Assembly: GCA_964588795.1 (NCBI GenBank)
Contig: CAZPQN010000003.1
Coordinates: forward strand, 1 to 64,000
Length of the DNA stretch: 64,000 nucleotides
DNA from: CAZPQN01 sp964588795
GTDB taxonomy: Bacteria > Fidelibacterota > UBA2242
Direction of reading: 5' to 3'
Positions 16,315 to 25,059 of this stretch are shown in pieces. Position 1 is the stretch's first letter; the number at the start of each line of letters is the position of its first letter. The notes under the pieces are model-generated. The model was not told the origin of the DNA. It ran no database searches and worked only from the letters and a program-made list of their open reading frames with translations. Position numbers and translations under genes: made by a program.

Positions 16315-18497
16315 ATTTTACCGGACGACACCGACAGCGGCGACACGGCAGGGAAAGTACGGCCGCGAGTCTTTTTCACCCTCAGCGACCGCTCCGGATT
16401 GCTTTAGCCGGTAACCCCAATTCAGGCAAAACCTGCCTGTTTAACTTTCTGTCAGGTCAGTACCAGCATATCGGGAATTATCCGGGAGTAACGGTCGAAA
16501 AAAAGACCGGTCGCTTCTCATACGGTGAGCACTTGATCGAATTGATTGATCTGCCGGGTATTTACAGTTTAACGGCCTATTCATTGGACGAAGTGGTTGC
16601 CCGGGATTTTCTGATCAAGGAGCAACCGGATGTCATCATTGACGTTCTGGATTCGACCAATTTGGAACGGCATCTGTATTTACTCATGCAATTCCAGGAA
16701 ATGGGGGTTCCGCTGGTAGGGGCGCTCAATATGAGTGATGAAGCTGAATCCAAAGGGATTGAAATCGACGCTAACCAACTAGCGCGGATTCTGGACATCC
16801 CGTTTGTAAAGACGATTGGTAACAAAGGAATCGGGCTTGAACAACTGTTGGCCGTAGCGGTGCAAACGGCCATGGCGCCGCGCATGAATCATCAGCGGCA
16901 TCTCAATTACGGCGACCTGGTGGAGACAGCGCATATCGAGCTGATAGCAGAGCTGACCCGCGACGAAACCTTTGTCACCAAATATCCGGTGCACTGGTTA
17001 GTGATTAAATTGCTGGAAAAGGATCAGGATGCCATGGCACGGGTACGCCTGGAGCATCAATATACGGATCAGGTGTTTAACCGGATGCACCAGATCATAA
17101 CCACGTTAGAAAAGGCCTATGGTGACGACAGCCGTACCATCATCAGTGAACAACGTTATGCCTATATTCATGGCGCCCTTCGGGAAACAGTCCGGATTAA
17201 ACACCGCACTCCCCGTTCGGATCTGACGGAGCGGGTTGACAATCTACTCCTGCATCGCTTTTTCGGTATGCCGTTTTTTCTCCTGATTATGTTTCTCGTT
17301 TATCAGTTGACCTTCCGGTTGGGCAATCCGCTGGCTCAGCTTATCGCCAGTGGTTTTCACGCATTGGCGACCCTGGTTCCGCGAGTACTTCCGGAGGGAT
17401 TTATGCAGGAATTACTCACTGAAGGAATCATTGATGGAGTGGGTGGTGTATTGACATTTTGGCCATTAGTCACCTTGCTGATGATCGGATTGGCGGTTCT
17501 GGAAGACACTGGATACATGGCGCGCGCGGCATTTGTCACCGATAAATTTTTCCACATTTTCGGACTTCACGGGCGGAGCTTTATCCCCTTCATGGTATCC
17601 ACGGGTTGTGCGGTGCCCGGTATTATGAGTGCCCGCCTGTTACCCAATCCCAAAGATCGGATCGTAACCATCCTGGTGGCACCCTTCATGCTCTGCGGAG
17701 CGAAAGCGCCGGTCGCGGCAATGATTATTGCGGCGTTTTTTCCTCATCGGCAGGCTTTGGTATTCTGGTTACTGTGGCTGTTCAGCTGGTTTGCCGCCTT
17801 GACCATCGCATTAATTTTTAAAAAAACCCTGTTCCGCGGTGAACAGCCGGCATTCGTCATGGAATTGCCCCCTTATCGTCTACCAACCCTGCCCGGCATT
17901 CTCATGCATGCCGGGCAACGCAGTTGGCACTATTTGAAAAAAGCCGGCACGGTGATTTTGGCGGCCTCCATTATCGTCTGGTTCGCACTTTCCTTTCCCA
18001 AAATCCGAACAGACAGTTCCGGACAGACTTCGAGTGAATCTTCCGTGCAATTAGTTCAGGACGCCCAGACACCAGCCCGTTCAGCCCTGGCTTACAGTTA
18101 TGCAGGACGTTTTGGACGGATGATAGAACCGGTTCTGAAATTGGCCGGATTTGACTGGAAAATCGGTGTCAGTTTGGTTGCCGGTGTAGCCGCCAAAGAA
18201 GTAATCGTTTCCACGATGGGGATCCTTTACGGTATCGAAGCCTCCGGCCATCCCTCCGAAACGACCGACGTACTACTCAGGACTAGCTTGCGTAACGATC
18301 CCCATTATTCTGCCCTGACCGCTGTTGCTTTGCTTATTTTCGTAGTCCTCTATACTCCCTGCCTGGCGACCCTGATAATGGTAAAAAAGGAATTACGACA
18401 GCTTAAGTGGGTTTTGTTTCAGGTTGGATATACACTGCTTCTGGCTTATGGTAGCGCCGTGCTGTTCTTTCAGGTGGGAGAAATCCTGTTTGGTTGA
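16311..18497 (+). CDS. feoB: FeoB ferrous iron transporter
   Basis: FeoB imports Fe(II) across the inner membrane, gated by an N-terminal G domain. The 728-residue protein has a 25-residue basic leader, then G1 GNPNSGKT (34-41), G3 DLPG (80-83) and G4 NMSD (140-143). A GDI helical region and two Gate segments with metal-path cysteines follow (STGCAVPGIMSARLL, LCGAKAPVAAM). The C-terminus has more membrane helices (VAGVAAKEVIVSTMG, ALLIFVVLYTPCLATLIMV). Length is normal. No FeoC follows. It is the third gene of the metal-regulated operon and the main output of the DtxR-type regulator. Confidence 0.96.
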   Translation: MNFTGRHRQRRHGRESTAASLFHPQRPLRIALAGNPNSGKTCLFNFLSGQYQHIGNYPGVTVEKKTGRFSYGEHLIELIDLPGIYSLTAYSLDEVVARDFLIKEQPDVIIDVLDSTNLERHLYLLMQFQEMGVPLVGALNMSDEAESKGIEIDANQLARILDIPFVKTIGNKGIGLEQLLAVAVQTAMAPRMNHQRHLNYGDLVETAHIELIAELTRDETFVTKYPVHWLVIKLLEKDQDAMARVRLEHQYTDQVFNRMHQIITTLEKAYGDDSRTIISEQRYAYIHGALRETVRIKHRTPRSDLTERVDNLLLHRFFGMPFFLLIMFLVYQLTFRLGNPLAQLIASGFHALATLVPRVLPEGFMQELLTEGIIDGVGGVLTFWPLVTLLMIGLAVLEDTGYMARAAFVTDKFFHIFGLHGRSFIPFMVSTGCAVPGIMSARLLPNPKDRIVTILVAPFMLCGAKAPVAAMIIAAFFPHRQALVFWLLWLFSWFAALTIALIFKKTLFRGEQPAFVMELPPYRLPTLPGILMHAGQRSWHYLKKAGTVILAASIIVWFALSFPKIRTDSSGQTSSESSVQLVQDAQTPARSALAYSYAGRFGRMIEPVLKLAGFDWKIGVSLVAGVAAKEVIVSTMGILYGIEASGHPSETTDVLLRTSLRNDPHYSALTAVALLIFVVLYTPCLATLIMVKKELRQLKWVLFQVGYTLLLAYGSAVLFFQVGEILFG

Positions 18498-18631
18498 TAG
18501 TATTTTCCTTTGACGGTGCCGCCTAGAAGCAATTCAACCCGAAGTGAATTACGAAAAAACAACCTGCGTTTCTATTTATTTTCTCCATTTGAAATTTACC
18601 GCTAGTAGTGTATATTCGTCCCGAGGTAGGC

Positions 18632-19120
18632 ATGCAGGTCGACGCCACAGAAAAAAAAACAGACTTCCTGCGTTGTAAGTTACACTGGCGCCGCAGATTA
18701 CTGTTTCATCTTAGTTTAGGATTCCTTTTTAGCATTAATGCGGGGCAAATGCTACAAACCCCTGAACAATCCGCGCTGATTTCGCTGGATTCTTTGCTAA
18801 ACATCTGCATCAGCACGGCTGCCAAGAATGAGCAACTACCAAAAGAAGCCTCCGCTTCGATCACGAGCATCACGGCGGAAGAAATTAAACAGTTTGGTTA
18901 TCATACGTTCGCGGATGCTCGGGCCGTGGTACGCGGTTTTGCATGTACACAACCTCCTCTGACGATGACCGGTGGGCCTGAATGTGTCAGAGCGGGCGTT
19001 ACGCGGGGGGTTGAAATCCTCGGCGACCGACCCCTTTTGCTGATCAAGGACAAGACTGCCCATTGGGAGGGTGTGAATTTCAGTACTCGTCTATTAAGTC
19101 TCGTAAAAATTATCGAGTAA
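18632..19120 (+). pseudogene. Truncated TonB-dependent receptor: plug-domain remnant
   Basis: The 162-residue frame from ATG 18632 (GAGGT upstream) has a signal-like stretch (LLFHLSLGFLFSINAG). It then matches a receptor plug: SLDSLLNICISTAAK, SASITSITAEEIKQFGYHTFADA, VVRGF, then a degraded VTRGVEILGDRPLLLIKD. Intact receptors of this type read 'GVRGF...RVLLLIDGHR' here and continue for about 500 residues of beta-barrel. Nothing of the barrel remains. I therefore read it as a decayed receptor gene, although the frame is open and a secreted plug-only protein cannot be excluded. It is followed one base later by a sensor gene and preceded by feoB, so iron-complex sensing or uptake may have been its past role. 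Confidence 0.65.
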
Positions 19121-19121
19121 T

Positions 19122-20327
19122 ATGAAACCTGTTGCATCTCTGACTGACTTTTTGCAAAAGATCTCGATCCGCTCCAAGCTGATTTTGGTCATTGCGGCGG
19201 TGATCGGTCTGATTGCCGCATTTCTTTTTCTCTATTATCCCGTGCGTCTGAAGGGCAAATCGGTGGCCAGCCTCGTGGATAAAAGCCAGACCTACGCCAG
19301 CTTTCTGGCATATAGTCTCAGCCCGGCTTTAAATTTCAACGATAGAAACACCGCCGAAGAAATCATCTCTGCCGCCAAGCTGAACCCCGACCTGGTTTAT
19401 TTAGTCGTTATGGATAACTCTCAGAAAGTATTTATGAGCCATAACCTAGCCCAAGCCTTTCAGCTGGACTTCAAAGAAAAAAGCACTCTGGCCGAGCTTG
19501 ATTTTTATCGCCCTGCCTACCAGTTTGTAGTTCCGGTCATTTTTAACAGAGAGACCATCGGAAAACTATACCTCGGTATCTCGCTTACCCACTTACAGAA
19601 AGAGGTCGCCTTGATCCGTTGGGATGGCGTTTTGCTGAGTCTGACCATCTTTGTCGTCGGCGTACTGTTAGTGATCGTGGTCGCTTCGCTAATTACCGAA
19701 CCGCTCAGCCAGATTGTTAAAACGGTCAACAGTATTAGTTCAACCGATCTTAAGCAACGTGTCACAGTGCGCGGTAGTGATGAAATTGCGCTTCTCGCGA
19801 GCGCTTTCAATGCCATGCTCGAAAAACTAGAGAAAGCTTACGCCGAGCTGGACGGATTCAATAAAGACCTTGAAATCAAAGTCGAATCCCGCACCGCCGC
19901 TCTTTCCCTAGCCAATGCGCAATTGCAATCGGAGCTTAAGGCTCGGCAAAAAGCCGAAAAGGATTTAGCAGGTGAAAAAGAATTAGTGATGATCACCCTG
20001 AGCGCGATTGACGACGGTGTCATCACCACCGACACTAATGGCAAAGTTCTGCTGCTGAATAAAGCCGCTGAAGCTTTGACCGGCTGGGCTGAAGTGGACG
20101 TTCATGGACAATCAATTGAGCGGGTTTTTTCACTCAAGGATGCCGAACCGAGCAATCGGACCATTGCCCGCATACTGCAAAACCAGGGTCCTTCCGTATC
20201 ACTCGAGAAGGCGACTCTGGTCGATAAGTATAACCAGAAACGTGTCATAATCTATACTATTTCTAGCATTAAAGATTCGTATGGTGAAATCATCGGAACA
20301 GTGCTAATCTTTCGCCCGGCGGCCTGA
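19122..20327 (+). CDS. Membrane sensor with HAMP and PAS domains but no output domain
   Basis: This is a 401-residue signalling protein. TM1 is at about 17-41 (LILVIAAVIGLIAAFLFLYY). A periplasmic sensor region of about 120 residues follows, then TM2 near 168-192 and a HAMP linker (EPLSQIVKTVNSISSTDL ... DEIALLASAFNAML). A coiled coil (about 240-285) leads to a PAS domain (TLSAIDDGVITTDTNGKVLLLN ... NRTIARIL). The protein stops at GTVLIFRPAA, where PAS domains usually lead into a kinase or GGDEF domain. No H-box, ATP-lid or GGDEF follows, and downstream there is a tRNA gene on the other strand. It may be a truncated histidine kinase, or it may act through a partner. It starts 1 bp after the plug remnant. 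Confidence 0.8.
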   Translation: MKPVASLTDFLQKISIRSKLILVIAAVIGLIAAFLFLYYPVRLKGKSVASLVDKSQTYASFLAYSLSPALNFNDRNTAEEIISAAKLNPDLVYLVVMDNSQKVFMSHNLAQAFQLDFKEKSTLAELDFYRPAYQFVVPVIFNRETIGKLYLGISLTHLQKEVALIRWDGVLLSLTIFVVGVLLVIVVASLITEPLSQIVKTVNSISSTDLKQRVTVRGSDEIALLASAFNAMLEKLEKAYAELDGFNKDLEIKVESRTAALSLANAQLQSELKARQKAEKDLAGEKELVMITLSAIDDGVITTDTNGKVLLLNKAAEALTGWAEVDVHGQSIERVFSLKDAEPSNRTIARILQNQGPSVSLEKATLVDKYNQKRVIIYTISSIKDSYGEIIGTVLIFRPAA

Positions 20328-20377
20328 ATCTTTCCCCGCGATCTAGACCAAGAAACGTCAATCACAGATCAAATTCG

Positions 20378-20450
20378 TGAGTGCAGCAGGATTCGAACCT
20401 GCGACCCACGGCTTAAAAGGCCGTTGCTCTACCAACTGAGCTATGCACCC
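20378..20450 (-). tRNA. tRNA-Lys (anticodon TTT)
   Basis: The minus-strand 73-nt cloverleaf has acceptor stem GGGTGCA/TGCACTC, with one G-T pair, and discriminator A. The D arm is GCTCAGTTGGTAGAGC. The anticodon arm ACGGC-CTTTTAA-GCCGT gives TTT. The T arm is GCAGGTTCGAATCCTGC. CCA is not encoded. It lies in the convergent gap between the sensor gene and pfkA. Confidence 0.96.
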
Positions 20451-20522
20451 TGAAAAAAAGCCCGCAAAATTAGGATTTATCCTGTAATTATCCAAGAAAA
20501 AATCCCTGCTAAACTACAGATC

Positions 20523-21500
20523 TCAGGATGAGAGAATACGATAAATCCTGAGTAATTCTTCATCCAATTTTTTCTTTTTCTGCCAAGTCTCCGGTAATGG
20601 CACATAACTGACGGAATTATTCAACCAGCCTACCATTATGTCTGTCTGACCGTCTTCCAGAGCCTTGACTGCATGATAACCAAGCCGGCTGGCTAACAGA
20701 CGGTCGGTGGCCGTCGGACTGCCGCCGCGTTGTGTGTGGCCTAGTACACAGACATGGCAGGTAGTATGATAAGCCGCTTTCAACTTGGCGGCGATTTCGT
20801 TGGCGTTGCCCAATTCATCACCCTCAGCCACGACAATGACGCTGCTCGTTTTGCCTGCTTTTGCCCAGTTATTGATCAACACCCCCAGGTCTTCCAGGCT
20901 TAGCTGTGATTCCGGCACGAGGATTTCTTCGGCGCCGCCGCAGATACCCACCTGCATGGCGATAAAACCGGAGTGACGCCCCATAACCTCCAATATGAAA
21001 AGCCGATCGTGCGAAGCAGCCGTGTCCCGGATTTTATCCAACGAATCAAGCGCGGTGGCAACAGCGGTGTCGTAGCCGATAGTCAAATCCGTACCCCAGA
21101 TATCATTATCAATCGTTCCGGGTATTCCGACCAGGCGCACTTTCTGTTCTTCGTAGAGGGCCTGGGCGCCGCGGAAACTACCATCGCCGCCAATGACAAC
21201 TAAACCTCCAATCTCCCATTCCCGGAGTACCTCAGCGGCGCGTTTACGTCCTGAAGGATGCAGGAAAGCCTCACAGCGCGACGTTTTCAAAAAGGTGCCG
21301 CCCTTTTGAATAATATTACTGACCGACCGACGATTAAGTGGCATTATTTCACCCTGAATCAGACCTTCGTAACCGCCGTATACTCCAAATACCGCCAGGC
21401 CATCGTAAATAGCGGTGCGTACCACGGCACGCACACAGGCGTTCATCCCCGGCGCATCTCCGCCACTGGTCAGCACTGCAATTTTCTTCAAGTCTACCAT
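20523..21500 (-). CDS. pfkA: ATP-dependent 6-phosphofructokinase
   Basis: The enzyme phosphorylates fructose 6-phosphate in glycolysis. It has 325 residues from the ATG at 21498-21500, which has GAGGAAAG upstream; the frame opens nine codons earlier without support. Signatures are TSGGDAPGMNA at the start, IGGDGSFRGA (the G of GGDGS indicates ATP rather than PPi use), the catalytic region GIPGTIDNDI and FILEVMGRHSGF, and LGHTQRGGSPTATDR. It ends a long minus-strand run that begins at 29307. Confidence 0.96.
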   Translation of the reverse strand: MVDLKKIAVLTSGGDAPGMNACVRAVVRTAIYDGLAVFGVYGGYEGLIQGEIMPLNRRSVSNIIQKGGTFLKTSRCEAFLHPSGRKRAAEVLREWEIGGLVVIGGDGSFRGAQALYEEQKVRLVGIPGTIDNDIWGTDLTIGYDTAVATALDSLDKIRDTAASHDRLFILEVMGRHSGFIAMQVGICGGAEEILVPESQLSLEDLGVLINNWAKAGKTSSVIVVAEGDELGNANEIAAKLKAAYHTTCHVCVLGHTQRGGSPTATDRLLASRLGYHAVKALEDGQTDIMVGWLNNSVSYVPLPETWQKKKKLDEELLRIYRILSS

Positions 21501-21567
21501 ATATCTTTCCTCATTAATGATAAGCAATTTACATAAATCTGCCGATAAACAGACACCCCCAACAGCG

Positions 21568-23607
21568 TTAATCCCGAAGCTTCTGAATTAATTGTTCCAG
21601 CGGAGCGACTACCGCAAGCTCGACTTGTCCGGCTGGTTGTTTGGCGCGTCTGAGTATCTCGGCGACGTCTTCGTACCATTTTGCAGAAGGTTGGGTCTCG
21701 GTTTTCAGATATTCGACGGTTTCAATTCCGTACTGAAATAATTCATCTGCGGCGAGAGTCAGCGGCTCGATCTCCTTCAAGACCGGCGCGGAGGCGATTA
21801 CACTCTGCAGTGGCGGGTAGTTATCATGCCAGATTGTGAGCATCTGCTGAATTCGATCCAGTTCGAGTCGGTTGTCTGTCCGACAATATCCTTCGACCAG
21901 ATGGCGCAATTTTCTGGCGGTCATGGATTCCGGACGCGCCGCATCCACAATCCGTGTGTAGGGTGAGTAGGAAGTGTACGTGACTCCCTGAAAATGGCGG
22001 TCATATTGCTTGACCGGTTCGACGAGATCGACGAAACTACGCAGGGCAGTGACATCTTCACGGCCGGTCAGGCGCCTGAGCATCATCTCGTAGTTTTTAA
22101 TATGGGTCAGCTCCAGCTCCTCTAATTGCAGGCTGATGGTTTCCAGGCGGTCGTACATGCTTTCCACATCGCGTACACAGGCCGGTGACCACAAGCGCTC
22201 GGCGATCGCCGCCGTGCGTGGCCAAATGCGCGAGTCAATGGTCTCATTAGTGACGATTTCGCCCCAGCTGGCGGCCTCGCCTCCTAGGATTAATTTTTTT
22301 TGCGCATCCGTCAGTTTTGAATCAGCTGGTATCGGATCAACCAAATAATGATATTCGGCAGGTTGTATCAAATCAATATAGTAGCCGTTCGACAGGATGC
22401 CCATATAGCCTTTTTGGGCCGCCTCCGCCAAGAAGTTATATCCGCGCCATGAATGGATCACAATATTCTGTGGTAAACCCGGCTGAAATATTTCATCCCA
22501 GCCGATCATCTTCTTACCGTATTTAGTAAGAATTTTCAACACCTGTTGGTTGAAATAACGCTGAAGTTCATGGTTATCCTTGAGCTTTTTGGCTTTGAGA
22601 AAAGCCTGGATTTCCTGGTTAGCATTCCAATGCCGCCCGTTATTTTCGTCACCACCGATATGCAGATACTCATCCGGAAACAGCATGGCCATTTCCTGGA
22701 AAAATTTATCGAGGAATTCGTAAGTGAATTCCCTGACTGGATTCATGGTCGGATCTTTGATACCCCAGTATCTCTCAATTGCATAAGACCCCGGGGCGCT
22801 GGCCAACTCCGGATAACCGACCAGCCAGCTCGTGGCATGCGCCGGGACATCAAACTCCGGTACGATGCGGATGCCCCGCTCAGCGGCATATTCAATGATC
22901 TCGCGGATTTGGACCTGGGTATAGAACATGTCGTCCGACCCCAATGCATGTAATTTGGGCCAGACTTTGGACTGGACGCGGAAGCCCTGATCGTCGCTAA
23001 GATGCCAGTGTAAAACATTCAGTTTGACAGCCGCCATACCGTCAAGATTGCGCTTAATGACTTCGACCGGTTCAAAGTGCCGGCTGACATCAATCAGCAG
23101 ACCGCGCCAGGGGAAGCGGGGCGCGTCTTTTATTTTACACCCCGGAAAAAAATAACTTCCTGCATCCGCCGCCAATAGTTGTAACAGCGTCTCAAGACCG
23201 CGCATGGCTCCTACATCTGTCGGAGCGAGCAACTCGATTTTGTCCTTACCGACGGTCAAACGGTACGATTCATCCTCGGTAAGGATAATTTGGCCCAATC
23301 GCTCGTACTTTATGATGAATTGAGCGGAATCACTCACCTTGGCCGGAGTAATGAAGTCCTGCGGAAAAAACAAGCCCGTTCGCCCACTCAGGCGCCGCAA
23401 AAAGCGCGTGGCATAGCGACCTAATCGCGACGATGGCGGCCCCTGAACAGTCAGAGTAAATTTTGCGTCAAGTAGGTATCGGTCGCCGGTCAGTGTAACC
23501 TCTGCCGGTACCGGCATTAAATTCAATGGAGGCAATTCTCCGGCGCAAATTCCGGTTATAATCAGCAGTATGCCCGCAATGATGCGGATGATTGGTATTT
23601 GTTTCAT
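21568..23607 (-). CDS. Exported beta-N-acetylhexosaminidase (GH20)
   Basis: This 679-residue secreted enzyme should release terminal GlcNAc or GalNAc from glycans or chitin oligomers by substrate-assisted catalysis. A signal peptide (IIRIIAGILLIITGICA) precedes a GH20b-like domain. The catalytic barrel carries LLIDVSRHFEPVEVIKRNLDGM, NVLHWHLSDDQGFR, PEFDVPAHATSW and the catalytic pair D320-E321 in HIGGDEN, plus the tryptophans of IHSWRGY and EAASWGE. About 170 C-terminal helical residues follow the barrel. It lies 27 bp after the exported aminopeptidase gene, suggesting joint scavenging of amino sugars and peptides. Confidence 0.94.
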   Translation of the reverse strand: MKQIPIIRIIAGILLIITGICAGELPPLNLMPVPAEVTLTGDRYLLDAKFTLTVQGPPSSRLGRYATRFLRRLSGRTGLFFPQDFITPAKVSDSAQFIIKYERLGQIILTEDESYRLTVGKDKIELLAPTDVGAMRGLETLLQLLAADAGSYFFPGCKIKDAPRFPWRGLLIDVSRHFEPVEVIKRNLDGMAAVKLNVLHWHLSDDQGFRVQSKVWPKLHALGSDDMFYTQVQIREIIEYAAERGIRIVPEFDVPAHATSWLVGYPELASAPGSYAIERYWGIKDPTMNPVREFTYEFLDKFFQEMAMLFPDEYLHIGGDENNGRHWNANQEIQAFLKAKKLKDNHELQRYFNQQVLKILTKYGKKMIGWDEIFQPGLPQNIVIHSWRGYNFLAEAAQKGYMGILSNGYYIDLIQPAEYHYLVDPIPADSKLTDAQKKLILGGEAASWGEIVTNETIDSRIWPRTAAIAERLWSPACVRDVESMYDRLETISLQLEELELTHIKNYEMMLRRLTGREDVTALRSFVDLVEPVKQYDRHFQGVTYTSYSPYTRIVDAARPESMTARKLRHLVEGYCRTDNRLELDRIQQMLTIWHDNYPPLQSVIASAPVLKEIEPLTLAADELFQYGIETVEYLKTETQPSAKWYEDVAEILRRAKQPAGQVELAVVAPLEQLIQKLRD

Positions 23608-23634
23608 AGGCTTCTTTCTACATCTTTATATCTT

Positions 23635-25020
23635 TTAAAACATACGGTCCCAGGGTGGTAGTTTGACTGGTTTCTGCTGGCGTACCGCCAACACCTTTTC
23701 CGGTAAAAATTGCTTGAGAATCACCAGACGGAACATATACTCTCCAAACCATTCATCAGTCATGGTCAGAAAACCTTCGTTGCCGTCGTCCTTGCCCCAG
23801 CTGTTCTCCAACAGCCATTTGGCCGGAATCCCGTTTGCCGTGGTATCCAAGCCAATCAGCGCCATACCATGCGAGGAGGAGGATTCATAGCTGAGGATGC
23901 GCTCTTTTTTATTCATGGTAAAAGGCACACCAAAGAGGGCTTCGTAATCATAGATGTTGACCGCTAAATAACCTTTTTCCCGCTCAAGGAACTTACCGAC
24001 ATCGCAGGAAAAGTACATTGGTTCGTCCGCTAATAATGAGGCTTTGGCAAATTTTTTAATTTCGGCAACCGGTACGTTGATAAAGGTCCAGTTGGGCCCC
24101 TCCCAGCAGTTGCGATCGTATTCAATTTCATAATGCTGGTAATAATCTTTCGAAGGATCGTCCATGAGCATAACATAGTCATTGAGGTTGACATTCAGGA
24201 TCTCTTGATAGAAACGCTGAGGGGTGTAGCGGCCCTTGACGATCAGGCTGTCGTTTTTATCAAGATAACGCCAGCTAAATTCCTGGGGTGGTGTTCCGAG
24301 AGTGACGACCAAAATCCGATAGATTTCAGTCAGTTGTTCGGCTTTTTTCGTGCGCAGAAATATAAGGTCTTTGCCGGCGTTGTGCGCTTGCCGCAATCGC
24401 AAACCGTGTTCACGCAGCTTACGCTGGAGCAGACGGCTCATCAGGGCTGTGTTTTCACTGTGGTAACTCTCGGGCATGACTTCCTTGGGGACAATGCCAT
24501 ATTTCTGGATCAATCCCGGCATCATCGTCCAGACCCCGCCGTCCTGCAGAGGATGCTGGAAAAGCCATTGCACTTCACGGTCATCAATATCCCGGGTGCG
24601 AGTCTGAATGATTGCCTCGAGGAACAGGTTAGCTTTTTCGAGCTGGTCATAGAAAAAGAGATAATTCTCCGAAAATTCAAAATTCTTCATTCCATACTTT
24701 TGCATTACCCTGGGACGGATAACGTTCAAGGCGGTGAATAACCAACAGCGCCCTGATGATTTCTGATCGGTAATAGCTGGCACAGAGAGGCGGTGCGCAA
24801 AATAATGATCGAGGGTGCCCAGCATTTGACGGTTTAGTGCGATGTTCTTTATATCGTTATTCGAAACGGCATTCTGGCGGGTGAGGAGATTGGCGTCCGA
24901 TGCCGCCACTTTGACACAGCCGGCAAGTATTTCAGGGGTCAGGGCGCCTTCCTGGGCCTGACCGTCAGCAATAATTAGAAGAATCACAACCGCCACCGAA
25001 ATTTTTCTCCATGCGTTCAT
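23635..25020 (-). CDS. Exported bleomycin-hydrolase/PepC-type cysteine aminopeptidase (C1B)
   Basis: The 461-residue papain-fold peptidase has the triad C92 (GRCWLFTALN), H384 (SSSHGMALIG) and N406 (LLENSWG). The wording around each matches aminopeptidase C/bleomycin hydrolase. Unlike Lactococcus PepC, it has a signal peptide (ISVAVVILLIIADGQAQ), so it acts outside the cytoplasm, as in Bacteroidetes homologues. It should trim peptides from the N-terminus. It lies between ssnA, 39 bp upstream, and the GH20 gene downstream. Confidence 0.92.
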   Translation of the reverse strand: MNAWRKISVAVVILLIIADGQAQEGALTPEILAGCVKVAASDANLLTRQNAVSNNDIKNIALNRQMLGTLDHYFAHRLSVPAITDQKSSGRCWLFTALNVIRPRVMQKYGMKNFEFSENYLFFYDQLEKANLFLEAIIQTRTRDIDDREVQWLFQHPLQDGGVWTMMPGLIQKYGIVPKEVMPESYHSENTALMSRLLQRKLREHGLRLRQAHNAGKDLIFLRTKKAEQLTEIYRILVVTLGTPPQEFSWRYLDKNDSLIVKGRYTPQRFYQEILNVNLNDYVMLMDDPSKDYYQHYEIEYDRNCWEGPNWTFINVPVAEIKKFAKASLLADEPMYFSCDVGKFLEREKGYLAVNIYDYEALFGVPFTMNKKERILSYESSSSHGMALIGLDTTANGIPAKWLLENSWGKDDGNEGFLTMTDEWFGEYMFRLVILKQFLPEKVLAVRQQKPVKLPPWDRMF

Positions 25021-25059
25021 AAAAGCACCTTTTAGTTTTTCATTTCCTATTCGATAGAC

